Both the position numbers and the translations under genes were made by a program. Under the pieces are notes generated by a model. The model made no database searches. It saw only the letters and a program-made list of their open reading frames with translations, and was not told the origin of the DNA. Shown piece by piece: positions 35,696-43,501 of a stretch of 64,000 nt of DNA (position 1 is its first letter; each line of letters begins with the position of its first letter). Source of the stretch: an uncultured Porphyromonadaceae bacterium (GTDB lineage: Bacteria > Bacteroidota > Bacteroidia > Bacteroidales > Coprobacteraceae). The DNA lies in NCBI GenBank assembly GCA_900545915.1, contig URAV01000019.1:1-64000 (forward strand), in the 5' to 3' direction.

Positions 35696-36802
35696 ATGGG
35701 TTTATTAGAATTTTCGAAACTTCCGATCAACACTCTTGTAGGTGCAGACTGGAAAACATTTAAAGGAGTTACCGAAGGACGCATCGTTGATAAAGGGTAT
35801 AAACAAAAATATTACCTGACAAAATCAGTATGCCGTTTATTAAGTCTATTACAACCGTTCGAAGACCGCAAGTATAAAAAATTACTTGCTGATAAAAAAA
35901 TAGAAAATGATCCGATATTTATACTCGGTCACTGGAGAAGCGGAACAACTTTTGTCCATAACGTATTTTCTTGTGATAAGCAATTCGGATATAATACGAC
36001 TTATCAAACCGTATTTCCCAACTTGATGTTATTCGGACAATCGTTCTTTAAGAAACAAACATCTTTGCTCATGCCGGATAAAAGACCGACAGATAACATG
36101 GAGTTAAAAGTCGATTTACCTCAAGAAGAAGAGTTCGCATTGTCCAATATGATACCGTATTCTTTTTACAATTTCTGGTTTTTCCCAAAATATTGGCAAG
36201 AATACAGTAAAAAATATCTGCTTTTTGAAGATATTACTCCCGAAGAACTGGAAGCGTTTAAATCTGTTTTCGAACGTTTGATCAAAGTATCGCTATGGAA
36301 TACGAAAGGCAGCCGCTTTTTGTCAAAGAATCCGCCCCATACGGGAAGAATACCTCAATTGTTAGAAATGTTCCCGAATGCGAAATTTATATATTTGATG
36401 AGAAACCCATATACCGTATTCGAATCGACAAGAAGTTTTTTTACAAACACTATACAACCTTTGAAATTAGAAGAGTTCTCGAATCAGGAAATCCAAGATA
36501 ATATTGTCAAGACGTACCGAGATTTATATTTCAAATATGAAAAAGATAAAAACCTCATCCCCAAAGGGAATCTCATAGAAGTCAAATTCGAAGATTTCGA
36601 AAAGAATGCCTTGGAGATGACCAAGAATATTTACGAATCACTATCTATTCCCGGTTTTGAAAATGCTCGTCCGGCAATCGAAGCTTATTTGGATACCAAA
36701 AAAGGATATAAAAAGAACCAATATAAATACGAAGAAGAAACAGTACGTATCGTAGAAAACAATTGGGACTTCGCCTTGAAAGACTGGGGATATGAATTAT
36801 AA
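35696..36802 (+). CDS. PAPS-dependent sulfotransferase family protein
   Basis: A 368-residue sulfotransferase (Sulfotransfer_3-like). The 5'-phosphosulfate loop is ILGHWRSGTTFVHN (about residue 80), and the 3'-phosphate-binding segment is KFIYLMRNPYTVFESTRSFF (about 230-250); LSKNPPHTGRIP sits between. The acceptor is not given by sequence. It is the last gene of cysQ-permease-cysC-cysD-cysN-sulfotransferase, one base after cysN, so its donor is made by its own operon. In Bacteroides thetaiotaomicron a sulfotransferase in a similarly built cluster has been reported (from memory, BT_0416) to sulfonate cholesterol and other steroids; orthology here is likely from gene order but untested. Confidence 0.9.
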   Translation: MGLLEFSKLPINTLVGADWKTFKGVTEGRIVDKGYKQKYYLTKSVCRLLSLLQPFEDRKYKKLLADKKIENDPIFILGHWRSGTTFVHNVFSCDKQFGYNTTYQTVFPNLMLFGQSFFKKQTSLLMPDKRPTDNMELKVDLPQEEEFALSNMIPYSFYNFWFFPKYWQEYSKKYLLFEDITPEELEAFKSVFERLIKVSLWNTKGSRFLSKNPPHTGRIPQLLEMFPNAKFIYLMRNPYTVFESTRSFFTNTIQPLKLEEFSNQEIQDNIVKTYRDLYFKYEKDKNLIPKGNLIEVKFEDFEKNALEMTKNIYESLSIPGFENARPAIEAYLDTKKGYKKNQYKYEEETVRIVENNWDFALKDWGYEL

Positions 36803-36838
36803 ACATTCATCCTCTAAAAATATTTCATTCCCAAACAA

Positions 36839-36877
36839 AAAAGTCACTCTAAAATCAAATGATTTAGAGTGACTTTT
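36839..36877. terminator. Bidirectional terminator between sulfotransferase and META lipoprotein genes
   Basis: AAAAGTCACTCTAAA and TTTAGAGTGACTTTT are perfect 15-bp arms around a 9-base loop, between two convergent genes, with T-rich flanks in both directions. Confidence 0.85.
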
Positions 36878-36894
36878 ATTATAAATACAAATTG

Positions 36895-37674
36895 TCATTT
36901 CGCATTCGAAACAGAAGTGTATAGAATAATCCCTCGACGACTAATAATCCAGGTGTCATCTTCTTTCGTCACATTATATGTATCATCATCTACCTGATTC
37001 CATGCATATCCTCCTTTCGGTAAAGAACGGCGGTCTAACACAGGTTGTATTTCTTCTTCAGGAAGGAATAACTCTACTTGCAATGAATCGGGAGAGAAAA
37101 CCAAAAAGGCCGAAGAAGTAGCATTTTTATCAGTTTGCGAATCCATCCGTATTCCCGTCTCAAATATGCGGATACAATCTTTTCTCACTTCAGACCACAT
37201 ATATCCGGCGGCGGCATTACAACCATGTTCATCCATAGCCACTCCCACTTCCTCAACATAAGGTTCATATATTAAAACAGTCTTTCCATCATTCCCTTCA
37301 AGAATAAGTTTCTCATTTTCCATCGATGCGAAATGAGTACCGGACAATGCTTTCATATATATGTCTTCAAATCCGAGATCCGGACAAGCCATCATAGTCA
37401 TACCTCCGGGGGTCATCATGAACCCTTTTTCTTTAGATAACTCATAACGTCCCATAAAACGATTGCAACCTGCCATACCGTAAACAGTATTCGTATCGGT
37501 AAAAAGTATCGTCAATTTTTCAGTTGGTAACTTTTGCAGTGTATCCCCATTCTTAAACTCGGATAATATCCATTCTTGAGATGCCAACTCTTGTTTATCT
37601 ATAAGCTTTTTCCCTTTGCAGGCAGTCAATAATATGGCCGTCAAGGATAATACTATTATAAAACTCTTTTTCAT
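36895..37674 (-). CDS. META-domain lipoprotein
   Basis: A 259-residue lipoprotein with signal MKKSFIIVLSLTAILLTA then Cys. Residues about 25-135 form a META/HslJ domain: the opening ASQEWILSEFKNGDTL, the hallmark YGMAGCNRFMGRYEL and MTPGGMTMMACPDLGFED. The second half (about 150-255) holds CNAAAGYMWSEVRKDCIRIF, a cysteine-pair motif I do not assign to a known enzyme, and a C-terminal beta-rich part. META proteins are linked to envelope stress and lysozyme-inhibitor-like folds, but no firm function exists. It is transcribed alone and converges on the sulfotransferase operon. Confidence 0.88.
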   Translation of the reverse strand: MKKSFIIVLSLTAILLTACKGKKLIDKQELASQEWILSEFKNGDTLQKLPTEKLTILFTDTNTVYGMAGCNRFMGRYELSKEKGFMMTPGGMTMMACPDLGFEDIYMKALSGTHFASMENEKLILEGNDGKTVLIYEPYVEEVGVAMDEHGCNAAAGYMWSEVRKDCIRIFETGIRMDSQTDKNATSSAFLVFSPDSLQVELFLPEEEIQPVLDRRSLPKGGYAWNQVDDDTYNVTKEDDTWIISRRGIILYTSVSNAK

Positions 37675-37858
37675 AATATTGATACTTTTAATTATTTTCT
37701 CAGTATAAAAAACATTTATTCATTACTAAAAACTCATCTAAATTTTCCGATAAAAATATATCCAGACTCCGCATAAAATTTGACAAGATTTAAATTTCGC
37801 CACAAAAAGTCAAAACCATATTCCAAAGATACGAAAAATACAGACAATCAAATCAAAA

Positions 37859-38794
37859 TCATACGGAATACGTCAAACGCAAATAATCCGACAATGAAGT
37901 CAAAGAATGAGTCCATTCCAACGGTGCAGAATCTTTTTTAAAAAACCAACTTTTAATTCCGGATTTCAATTTCGGTAAAGAATTCTCCCTATTCAACAAC
38001 TTTTGCAGCGTATAACCAGTCTGATCGAATTCATTGCGAACTATGGCAACAGCGATAGAACTCAACCGTTTTACAACAAATAACGATAAATTCATATCTA
38101 AAAGAGCTTCCTCATATATACTGAGGTCTATTGGTTCATACTCTATCTTATATCCCATTTGTCGAGAAAGTTTATCTGCAATATCCTCAAAAGAGTATGA
38201 AATCTCATGCGTCAATGTAAATATCCTATTTTCAGGAGTATTTTCTATCAACAATTCAGAAATGACTTCTGCTACATCTTTCGAAGATACAAAACCTATA
38301 CGACCATTTCCTCCCGGATAATAGATATGCCGACCTTCGATCGATGTTCCTATAAAAAAAGGGAGATATTCCATTAACATATTGATTCTAAGAATCGTAT
38401 AAGGTATTCCCGACGACTTTATGAGATTTTCAATTTCCCTGTCCTCACGTACCATCCGGGAAGATATTCCAGAATGAGAAACAGAACTGACAAACATAAT
38501 ATGTCCGACTTTCGAACCCTGAGCACACCTTATTAAATTGGTATATGCCGACCGATAATCTTGTAAAAAATTAGAATTACAAATCAAAAGTCGGTCGATA
38601 CCTTGAAAAGCCTTATCTAAAGAAGGCATATCAAATAAGGATACTTCAAATACTTCGGTATTTAAATATTTAAGAGATGGCAAACCCTGCTGTCGATCTG
38701 CCATTACTCGAACAGGTATTACAGATCTTTTTTCATCTAAAGCAACCAGTACATCATTACCTAAACAATTGACAATGTCCGTTACTAATATCAT
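37859..38794 (-). CDS. NmrA-like NAD(P)-binding protein
   Basis: A 311-residue atypical short-chain dehydrogenase-like protein. It starts MILVTDIVNCLGNDVLVAL, so the usual glycine-rich GxxGxxG motif is degenerate, while later features of NmrA/QorB-type proteins are kept: HIMFVSSVSHSG, EIENLIKSSGIPYTILRINM, and FVSSKDVAEVISELL. The Tyr-x-x-x-Lys catalytic pair is absent, so it is more likely a redox-sensing or NAD(P)-binding regulator than an oxidoreductase. It stands alone with sizeable gaps on both sides. Confidence 0.82.
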   Translation of the reverse strand: MILVTDIVNCLGNDVLVALDEKRSVIPVRVMADRQQGLPSLKYLNTEVFEVSLFDMPSLDKAFQGIDRLLICNSNFLQDYRSAYTNLIRCAQGSKVGHIMFVSSVSHSGISSRMVREDREIENLIKSSGIPYTILRINMLMEYLPFFIGTSIEGRHIYYPGGNGRIGFVSSKDVAEVISELLIENTPENRIFTLTHEISYSFEDIADKLSRQMGYKIEYEPIDLSIYEEALLDMNLSLFVVKRLSSIAVAIVRNEFDQTGYTLQKLLNRENSLPKLKSGIKSWFFKKDSAPLEWTHSLTSLSDYLRLTYSV

Positions 38795-38964
38795 AAAAAT
38801 AGTTTTTATAGTAGAACAATATCATATTGAGAAAAGTTCTTCGAATATTCTAAGAGTCTATTTAAAAGCAAGCTGTAAAATGTTAACAAGAAACCTTTAT
38901 TTTGTTAACACATTATTCTCATTTAACAAATCATGTTAAATAAAAAACTATTTCGATCGACATA
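38795..38964. other. Intergenic region upstream of NmrA-like gene
   Basis: AT-rich, with no coding character. It should contain the leftward promoter of the NmrA-like gene, which I cannot place with confidence. Confidence 0.3.
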
Positions 38965-38997
38965 TTTGTTTTGTATAAAAACATATCTTTATATTTG
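38965..38997 (+). promoter_or_regulatory. Rightward Bacteroidetes-type promoter with no gene downstream
   Basis: TATATTTG (38990-38997) fits TAnnTTTG, and TTTG at 38965-38968 lies 21 bases upstream. A start near 39004 would give a transcript ending in the hairpin at 39041-39081, since the next gene is on the other strand. Confidence 0.5.
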
Positions 38998-39003
38998 ATA
39001 CAG

Positions 39004-39081
39004 ATTTTCATGGAATTAAGGTTTAGGTTAATTAAGTAGTAAAAAAGATAAGGCTGTCGGGATGACAGCCTTATCTTTTTT
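39004..39081 (+). ncRNA. Possible short transcript with a nine-codon open frame
   Basis: Between the promoter at 38965-38997 and the perfect hairpin at 39041-39081 runs a stretch of about 75 bases. It contains ATG at 39010 followed by a tiny frame MELRFRLIK and TAG at 39037-39039, just before the hairpin. This might be a small RNA or a leader-peptide-like unit. The hairpin alone could be explained as the nhaA terminator, so the call is tentative. Confidence 0.3.
39041..39081. terminator. Bidirectional terminator hairpin downstream of nhaA
   Basis: AAAAAAGATAAGGCTGTC (39041-39058) and its exact complement (39064-39081) form an 18-bp stem around GGGAT, 16 bases past the nhaA stop, with T runs on both strands. 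Confidence 0.88.
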
Positions 39082-39096
39082 ATGGTTTTCATCTAT

Positions 39097-40449
39097 TTAT
39101 AATTCTTCATCGGACAAATGTTTCGGTAAAAACAAATTTAATAATGTATAACCGATAATACCGGCCAGCAATGATCCTAACAGAATCCCCATTTTTGCCT
39201 GATTCAATAACAATTCGCCTCCGGGCATATCTCCGTACGAAAGGTTTGCAATGAAAAGAGAAACGGTAAATCCTATTCCTCCCAAAGCAGATACTCCTGC
39301 AATTGTTTTCCATGTAGCACCATGAGGCATAGACACCCATCTCATCTTTATTGCGATAAAAGTAAAAGAGAATATTCCGAAAAATTTCCCCAATACAAGT
39401 CCCAAAAATATTGCCAGACTGACTCCATGAAAAACAGAAGAAAGGTCAAAACCATCCAATGCTATGCCGGCATTAGCAAAAGCAAATAAAGGAATAATCA
39501 AATAATTTATGAGAGGATGCAATGTGTCTTCCAAATCTTGTAACGGACTAATAACTTTATCGGAAGCTGATTCGACACATTTTAATAAATTCAACTGCTC
39601 CTTACTCAAAATATGCGTCTCTCCGCTTTCCTGATTTTCAGATGCCGGAAAACGGGAAACCGTATCTCTGATCTTATTAATAAATTTTTCGGTATGCATC
39701 ACAGGATGTGCCGGTACGCAGAATGCGACTAAAACTCCAGCGATAGTCGGATGTATTCCCGAATTGAGGAACAAAAACCAAACAGCAATACCAATCAATA
39801 TATAGAACATTTTACTATTAATATGCCATTTCGAGCCCATTAACAGAACCACTAACAGCCCAAAGGCATACAGCAAATAGGTAAAATAGATTTCTCCTGA
39901 ATAGAATATCGCTATTGCCAAGATTCCTCCGACATCGTCCGCTACTGCCAAAGTAGCCAAAAATATTTTCAATCCGATAGGCACTCTTCTGCCCAACATA
40001 CTTAAAATACCTAAAGAAAATGCGATATCGGTAGCCATCGGAATCGCACTTCCTCGTAATATATCTTCTCCTTCGGCAACCATTCGGAAAATCAAAATTG
40101 GCAACACAATACCCCCTACCGCAGCGATAACCGGTAATAAAGCCTGCTTCACCGATGATAATTCACCTACCAACACTTCTCTTTTTATCTCGAGTCCTAC
40201 GGAGAAAAAGAAAATTGCCATAAGAGCATCGTTTATAAATTGCATCAAAGTCATCGGCTCTCCGTGGTGGCTAAACAGATTGAAACTTCCTATCTGCAAT
40301 GAGACAGGAACATTCCACCACGAAAAATACATCGATGCTAAAGGAGAATTGGCTATAATCATGGCCAATACCGTTACCATAATTAATACGTACCCGCCAT
40401 TCGTATAATTTTGTAATGTACGACGGATTGCAAAAATAGAATCTTTCAT
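39097..40449 (-). CDS. nhaA: Na+/H+ antiporter NhaA
   Basis: A 450-residue inner-membrane antiporter that exports sodium in exchange for protons. The family core is clear: FINDALMAIFFFSVGLEIKREVLVGEL, IPMATDIAFSLGILSMLG and LKIFLATLAVADDVGGILAI, the last with the adjacent Asp pair that binds Na+/H+; GVSALGGIGFTVSLFI is also typical. A hydrophilic insert of about 70 residues between helices VIII and IX (residues about 240-310) makes it longer than the 388-residue E. coli protein, as in many Bacteroidetes. It is a single-gene unit with its own terminator. Confidence 0.96.
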   Translation of the reverse strand: MKDSIFAIRRTLQNYTNGGYVLIMVTVLAMIIANSPLASMYFSWWNVPVSLQIGSFNLFSHHGEPMTLMQFINDALMAIFFFSVGLEIKREVLVGELSSVKQALLPVIAAVGGIVLPILIFRMVAEGEDILRGSAIPMATDIAFSLGILSMLGRRVPIGLKIFLATLAVADDVGGILAIAIFYSGEIYFTYLLYAFGLLVVLLMGSKWHINSKMFYILIGIAVWFLFLNSGIHPTIAGVLVAFCVPAHPVMHTEKFINKIRDTVSRFPASENQESGETHILSKEQLNLLKCVESASDKVISPLQDLEDTLHPLINYLIIPLFAFANAGIALDGFDLSSVFHGVSLAIFLGLVLGKFFGIFSFTFIAIKMRWVSMPHGATWKTIAGVSALGGIGFTVSLFIANLSYGDMPGGELLLNQAKMGILLGSLLAGIIGYTLLNLFLPKHLSDEEL

Positions 40450-40652
40450 AACTTAAAAATCTTAACTTTTTGTAGAACAGAAATCAAGCTATCACAGTTT
40501 AATTATTATCTGTTTTTTTAAAGAAACTGTCTAAACTATACAGAAATATTAAAAAAATAATTCTACTCATATCGCAATATGACGCTTCAAATCTAAACAG
40601 TATCAGATATACAGTGCAAAAATAATATTTTTCGGCAAAAAAACGATATAAG

Positions 40653-40683
40653 AAAGGAACATCCTCGTAAAGAATGTTCCTTT
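40653..40683 (-). terminator. Terminator of lepA
   Basis: AAAGGAACAT and ATGTTCCTTT form a 10-bp perfect stem around an 11-base loop, 25 bases past the lepA stop. Confidence 0.78.
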
Positions 40684-40707
40684 ATCAAAACCGGTATAAA
40701 GCTTATT

Positions 40708-42495
40708 TCAGTCTAATTTCAACACGGCAAGAAAGGCCTTTTGTGGTACTTCTACCGAACCGATCTGCTTCATTCGTTTTTTCCCTCTTTTCTGCTTTTC
40801 CAAAAGTTTCCGTTTACGACTTATATCACCCCCGTAACATTTTGCCGTAACGTCTTTACGCACGGCCTTTATGGTTTCACGAGCAATAATCTTCGCACCG
40901 ATTGCAGCCTGTATAGCAATATCAAATTGCTGGCGAGGAATCAGTTCTTTCAGTTTTTCACACATACGCCGTCCAAACGAAACCGCATTGTCAAAATGCG
41001 TCAAAGTAGATAATGCATCTACCGACTCACCATTTAACAAAATATCCAGTTTAACTAATTTCGACGGTCTGAAATCATGTAGATGATAATCGAACGAAGC
41101 GTATCCTTTAGAGATACTTTTCAACTTATCATAAAAATCGATGACAATCTCACCCAAAGGCAAATCATAGATCAGCTCGACTCTGTTACCCGAAATATAT
41201 TCCTGCTTGATAAGCTCTCCTCGTTTTCCCAGACAAAGCGTCATAATCGGCCCGATATAATCGGTTGCCGTTATAACAGAGGCTCTTATATAAGGTTCTT
41301 CTATTTTTTCTATCAGAGTAGGATCGGGCAGACCGGACGGATTATGTACCTCTGTCACATTTCCTTTTTTATCATATACTTTATAGGATACATTAGGTAC
41401 TGTAGTGATAACGTCCATATCAAATTCTCTGTCGAGCCGTTCCTGAATTATCTCCATGTGCAATAACCCGAGAAAACCGCAACGAAAACCGAAGCCTAAT
41501 GCAACCGAAGACTCCGGCTGGAAAGTAAGTGAAGCATCATTCAATTGCAGCTTTTCTAAAGATGCTCGCAAATCTTCGAAATCTTCGCTTTCGATCGGAT
41601 ATACTCCTGCAAATACCATAGGTTTCACTTCCTCAAAACCATCGATTGCTTTATCACACGGACGTGCTATATGCGTAATCGTATCCCCTACTTTCACCTC
41701 CCGAGATGTTTTTATTCCCGAAATAATGTATCCTACATCACCCGTTCCAAGTTCTTTTCGAGGAGACATGTCCAACTTAAGGACTCCTATCTCATCGGCT
41801 TCATACTCTTTACCGGTAGCAACAAACTTTACTTTATCACCCGTCCGAATCACACCATTCATAATCTTAAAATATGCGATGATTCCCCTAAACGGATTGA
41901 ATACGGAATCGAATATAAGACATTGCAAAGGAGCCTCCGAATCACCCGTCGGCGCAGGAATACGTTCGATAATCGATTGAAGAATTTCTTCAACTCCGAC
42001 ACCGGTCTTACCACTGGCACGTATTATCTCTTCTCGCTTACAACCGATCAATTCAATGATCTGATCTTCAACTTCATCGGGCATTGCGCTGGGAAGATCT
42101 ACTTTATTGACAACAGGTATTATCTCCAAATCATTTTCGATCGCCATATACAAATTGGAAATCGTCTGTGCCTGAATACCCTGAGAGGCATCCACAATCA
42201 GCAAAGCCCCTTCACAAGCAGCGATAGAACGGGATACCTCGTATGAAAAGTCAACATGTCCCGGAGTATCGATCAAGTTCAATATATACTTTTCATTGTT
42301 ATATATATATTCCATCTGTATGGCATGACTCTTGATAGTAATTCCCCTCTCCCGCTCCAAATCCATGTTATCCAATACCTGATCTTGCAGGTCCTTAGCT
42401 GCTATGGTATTTGTAAACTCCAATAAACGATCGGCCAATGTACTTTTTCCGTGATCTATATGTGCAATAATACAAAAATTGCGAATATTCTTCAT
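40708..42495 (-). CDS. lepA: Elongation factor 4 (LepA), ribosomal back-translocase GTPase
   Basis: A 595-residue translational GTPase. G1 is AHIDHGKSTLADRLLE, G3 DTPGHVDFSYE, and G4 NKVDLPSA. The LepA-specific C-terminal domain is seen in ISKGYASFDYHLHDFRPSKLVKLDIL-type sequence and the end RKRLLEKQKRGKKRMK then QIGSVEVPQKAFLAVLKLD. Length is canonical (about 595-600). It should act on stalled ribosomes in the cytoplasm. A candidate promoter element lies 38 bases upstream. Confidence 0.98.
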   Translation of the reverse strand: MKNIRNFCIIAHIDHGKSTLADRLLEFTNTIAAKDLQDQVLDNMDLERERGITIKSHAIQMEYIYNNEKYILNLIDTPGHVDFSYEVSRSIAACEGALLIVDASQGIQAQTISNLYMAIENDLEIIPVVNKVDLPSAMPDEVEDQIIELIGCKREEIIRASGKTGVGVEEILQSIIERIPAPTGDSEAPLQCLIFDSVFNPFRGIIAYFKIMNGVIRTGDKVKFVATGKEYEADEIGVLKLDMSPRKELGTGDVGYIISGIKTSREVKVGDTITHIARPCDKAIDGFEEVKPMVFAGVYPIESEDFEDLRASLEKLQLNDASLTFQPESSVALGFGFRCGFLGLLHMEIIQERLDREFDMDVITTVPNVSYKVYDKKGNVTEVHNPSGLPDPTLIEKIEEPYIRASVITATDYIGPIMTLCLGKRGELIKQEYISGNRVELIYDLPLGEIVIDFYDKLKSISKGYASFDYHLHDFRPSKLVKLDILLNGESVDALSTLTHFDNAVSFGRRMCEKLKELIPRQQFDIAIQAAIGAKIIARETIKAVRKDVTAKCYGGDISRKRKLLEKQKRGKKRMKQIGSVEVPQKAFLAVLKLD

Positions 42496-42532
42496 TTATT
42501 TTTTCTTTGCTTTTTCTCTTTGCAAATATACG

Positions 42533-42540
42533 CAATTTTT
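42533..42540 (-). promoter_or_regulatory. Candidate -7 element of lepA
   Basis: On the minus strand TATATTTG fits TAnnTTTG, 38 bases before the lepA ATG. The -33 TTG is not at the ideal distance. Confidence 0.55.
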
Positions 42541-42679
42541 TGATTCTCCGACAGCAAGTCGTTCTTTAGAACATCTGAGAACGGTACTACCCTTCTCTGT
42601 CAATAAAAAATGAACATACTATCCAAATACCAATCAAATGTTTTTCTTACCTGACCAAACAAATTTTCATTTTTATTTT

Positions 42680-42732
42680 TATCTTTGTTAAAAGAACGAG
42701 GCCATCCCCTTATGAAGAAAGTAATATCTTTG
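42680..42732 (+). promoter_or_regulatory. Two candidate -7 elements for the two-component operon
   Basis: TATCTTTG occurs at 42680-42687 and again at 42725-42732. Both fit TAnnTTTG; the second is 68 bases before the regulator ATG. Neither has a clear -33 TTG, so I cannot say which is used. Confidence 0.45.
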
Positions 42733-42800
42733 TAATATATATTTCACACTGACGAAACAGTGTTTACTGACTTTTGTATTGCAATAAAAAATAAACAGTT

Positions 42801-43487
42801 ATGACAAATTACAGAATTCTGGTAGTCGATGACGAAGAAGATCTTTGCGAAATACTAAAGTTTAACCTCGAAACAGAAGGTTATGAAGTAGATACCGCTA
42901 ATTCTGCAGAAGAAGCGCTAAAGAAAGATCTGTCGGTATATAATCTGCTCATGCTGGATGTAATGATGGGAGAAATCAGCGGATTCAAAATGGCAAACAT
43001 CATTCGTAAAGATGATAACAAAGCCAAAATTCCAATTATCTTTTTAACCGCAAAAGACACAGAAAACGATCGATTGACCGGATTCAACCTCGGAGCGGAT
43101 GACTACATTTCTAAACCATTTTCAATAAGAGAAGTCATTGCTCGGGTAAAGGCTGTTCTGCGACGAACGGTAACAAATAACAACACAAGTCAGGAAACTC
43201 TCTCCTTTGATCAACTTCTTGTTAATATACCGCAAAAAAAAGTAACAATCAAAGGAGAAGAAATCACGCTGACCAAAAAAGAGTTCGAAATTCTGAAACT
43301 TCTATTAGGAAATCAAGGTCACGTTTTCTCTCGTGAAGAAATACTCTCTCGTGTCTGGAGTGACGAGGTATATGTATTAGACCGCACAATAGATGTAAAT
43401 ATCACCCGATTAAGGAAAAAAATAGGAGAATACGGGAAAAATATCGTGACCCGTCTGGGATATGGATATTGTTTCGAAAATGCTTGA
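42801..43487 (+). CDS. OmpR/PhoB-family response regulator
   Basis: A 228-residue DNA-binding response regulator. The receiver domain starts RILVVDDEEDLCEIL, with the phosphoacceptor Asp at residue 53 (LLMLDVMMGE), the Thr in FLTAKD and the Lys in DDYISKPFS. The C-terminal winged helix (about 130-228) has LTKKEFEILKLLLGNQGHVFSREEIL and DRTIDVNITRLRKKIGEYG, typical of OmpR. It is followed after 14 bases by its histidine kinase. The pair resembles RprXY and PhoRB types of Bacteroides; I do not assign a signal. Confidence 0.95.
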   Translation: MTNYRILVVDDEEDLCEILKFNLETEGYEVDTANSAEEALKKDLSVYNLLMLDVMMGEISGFKMANIIRKDDNKAKIPIIFLTAKDTENDRLTGFNLGADDYISKPFSIREVIARVKAVLRRTVTNNNTSQETLSFDQLLVNIPQKKVTIKGEEITLTKKEFEILKLLLGNQGHVFSREEILSRVWSDEVYVLDRTIDVNITRLRKKIGEYGKNIVTRLGYGYCFENA

Positions 43488-43501
43488 CTAAAGCTAAAAT
43501 A

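Larger units (their letters stand above)
42496..42800. other. Divergent intergenic region between lepA and the response regulator
   Basis: No gene is visible. It contains the leftward lepA -7 element and two rightward -7-like elements listed separately. Confidence 0.5.

Noticed and set aside
29702..36802. Assimilatory sulfate reduction operon
   Set aside because: PAPS reductase and sulfite reductase genes are absent, and the terminal gene is a sulfotransferase.
37735..37795. A further repeat copy (CTCATCTAAATTTTCCGATA onward)
   Set aside because: Only the left-end motif is similar; no core or right end follows, so it may be a very decayed remnant but cannot be supported.
40521..40545. Repeat-like end AACTGTCTAAACTATAC
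   Set aside because: Too short and without the TTTTCC part or any core; could be chance in AT-rich DNA.
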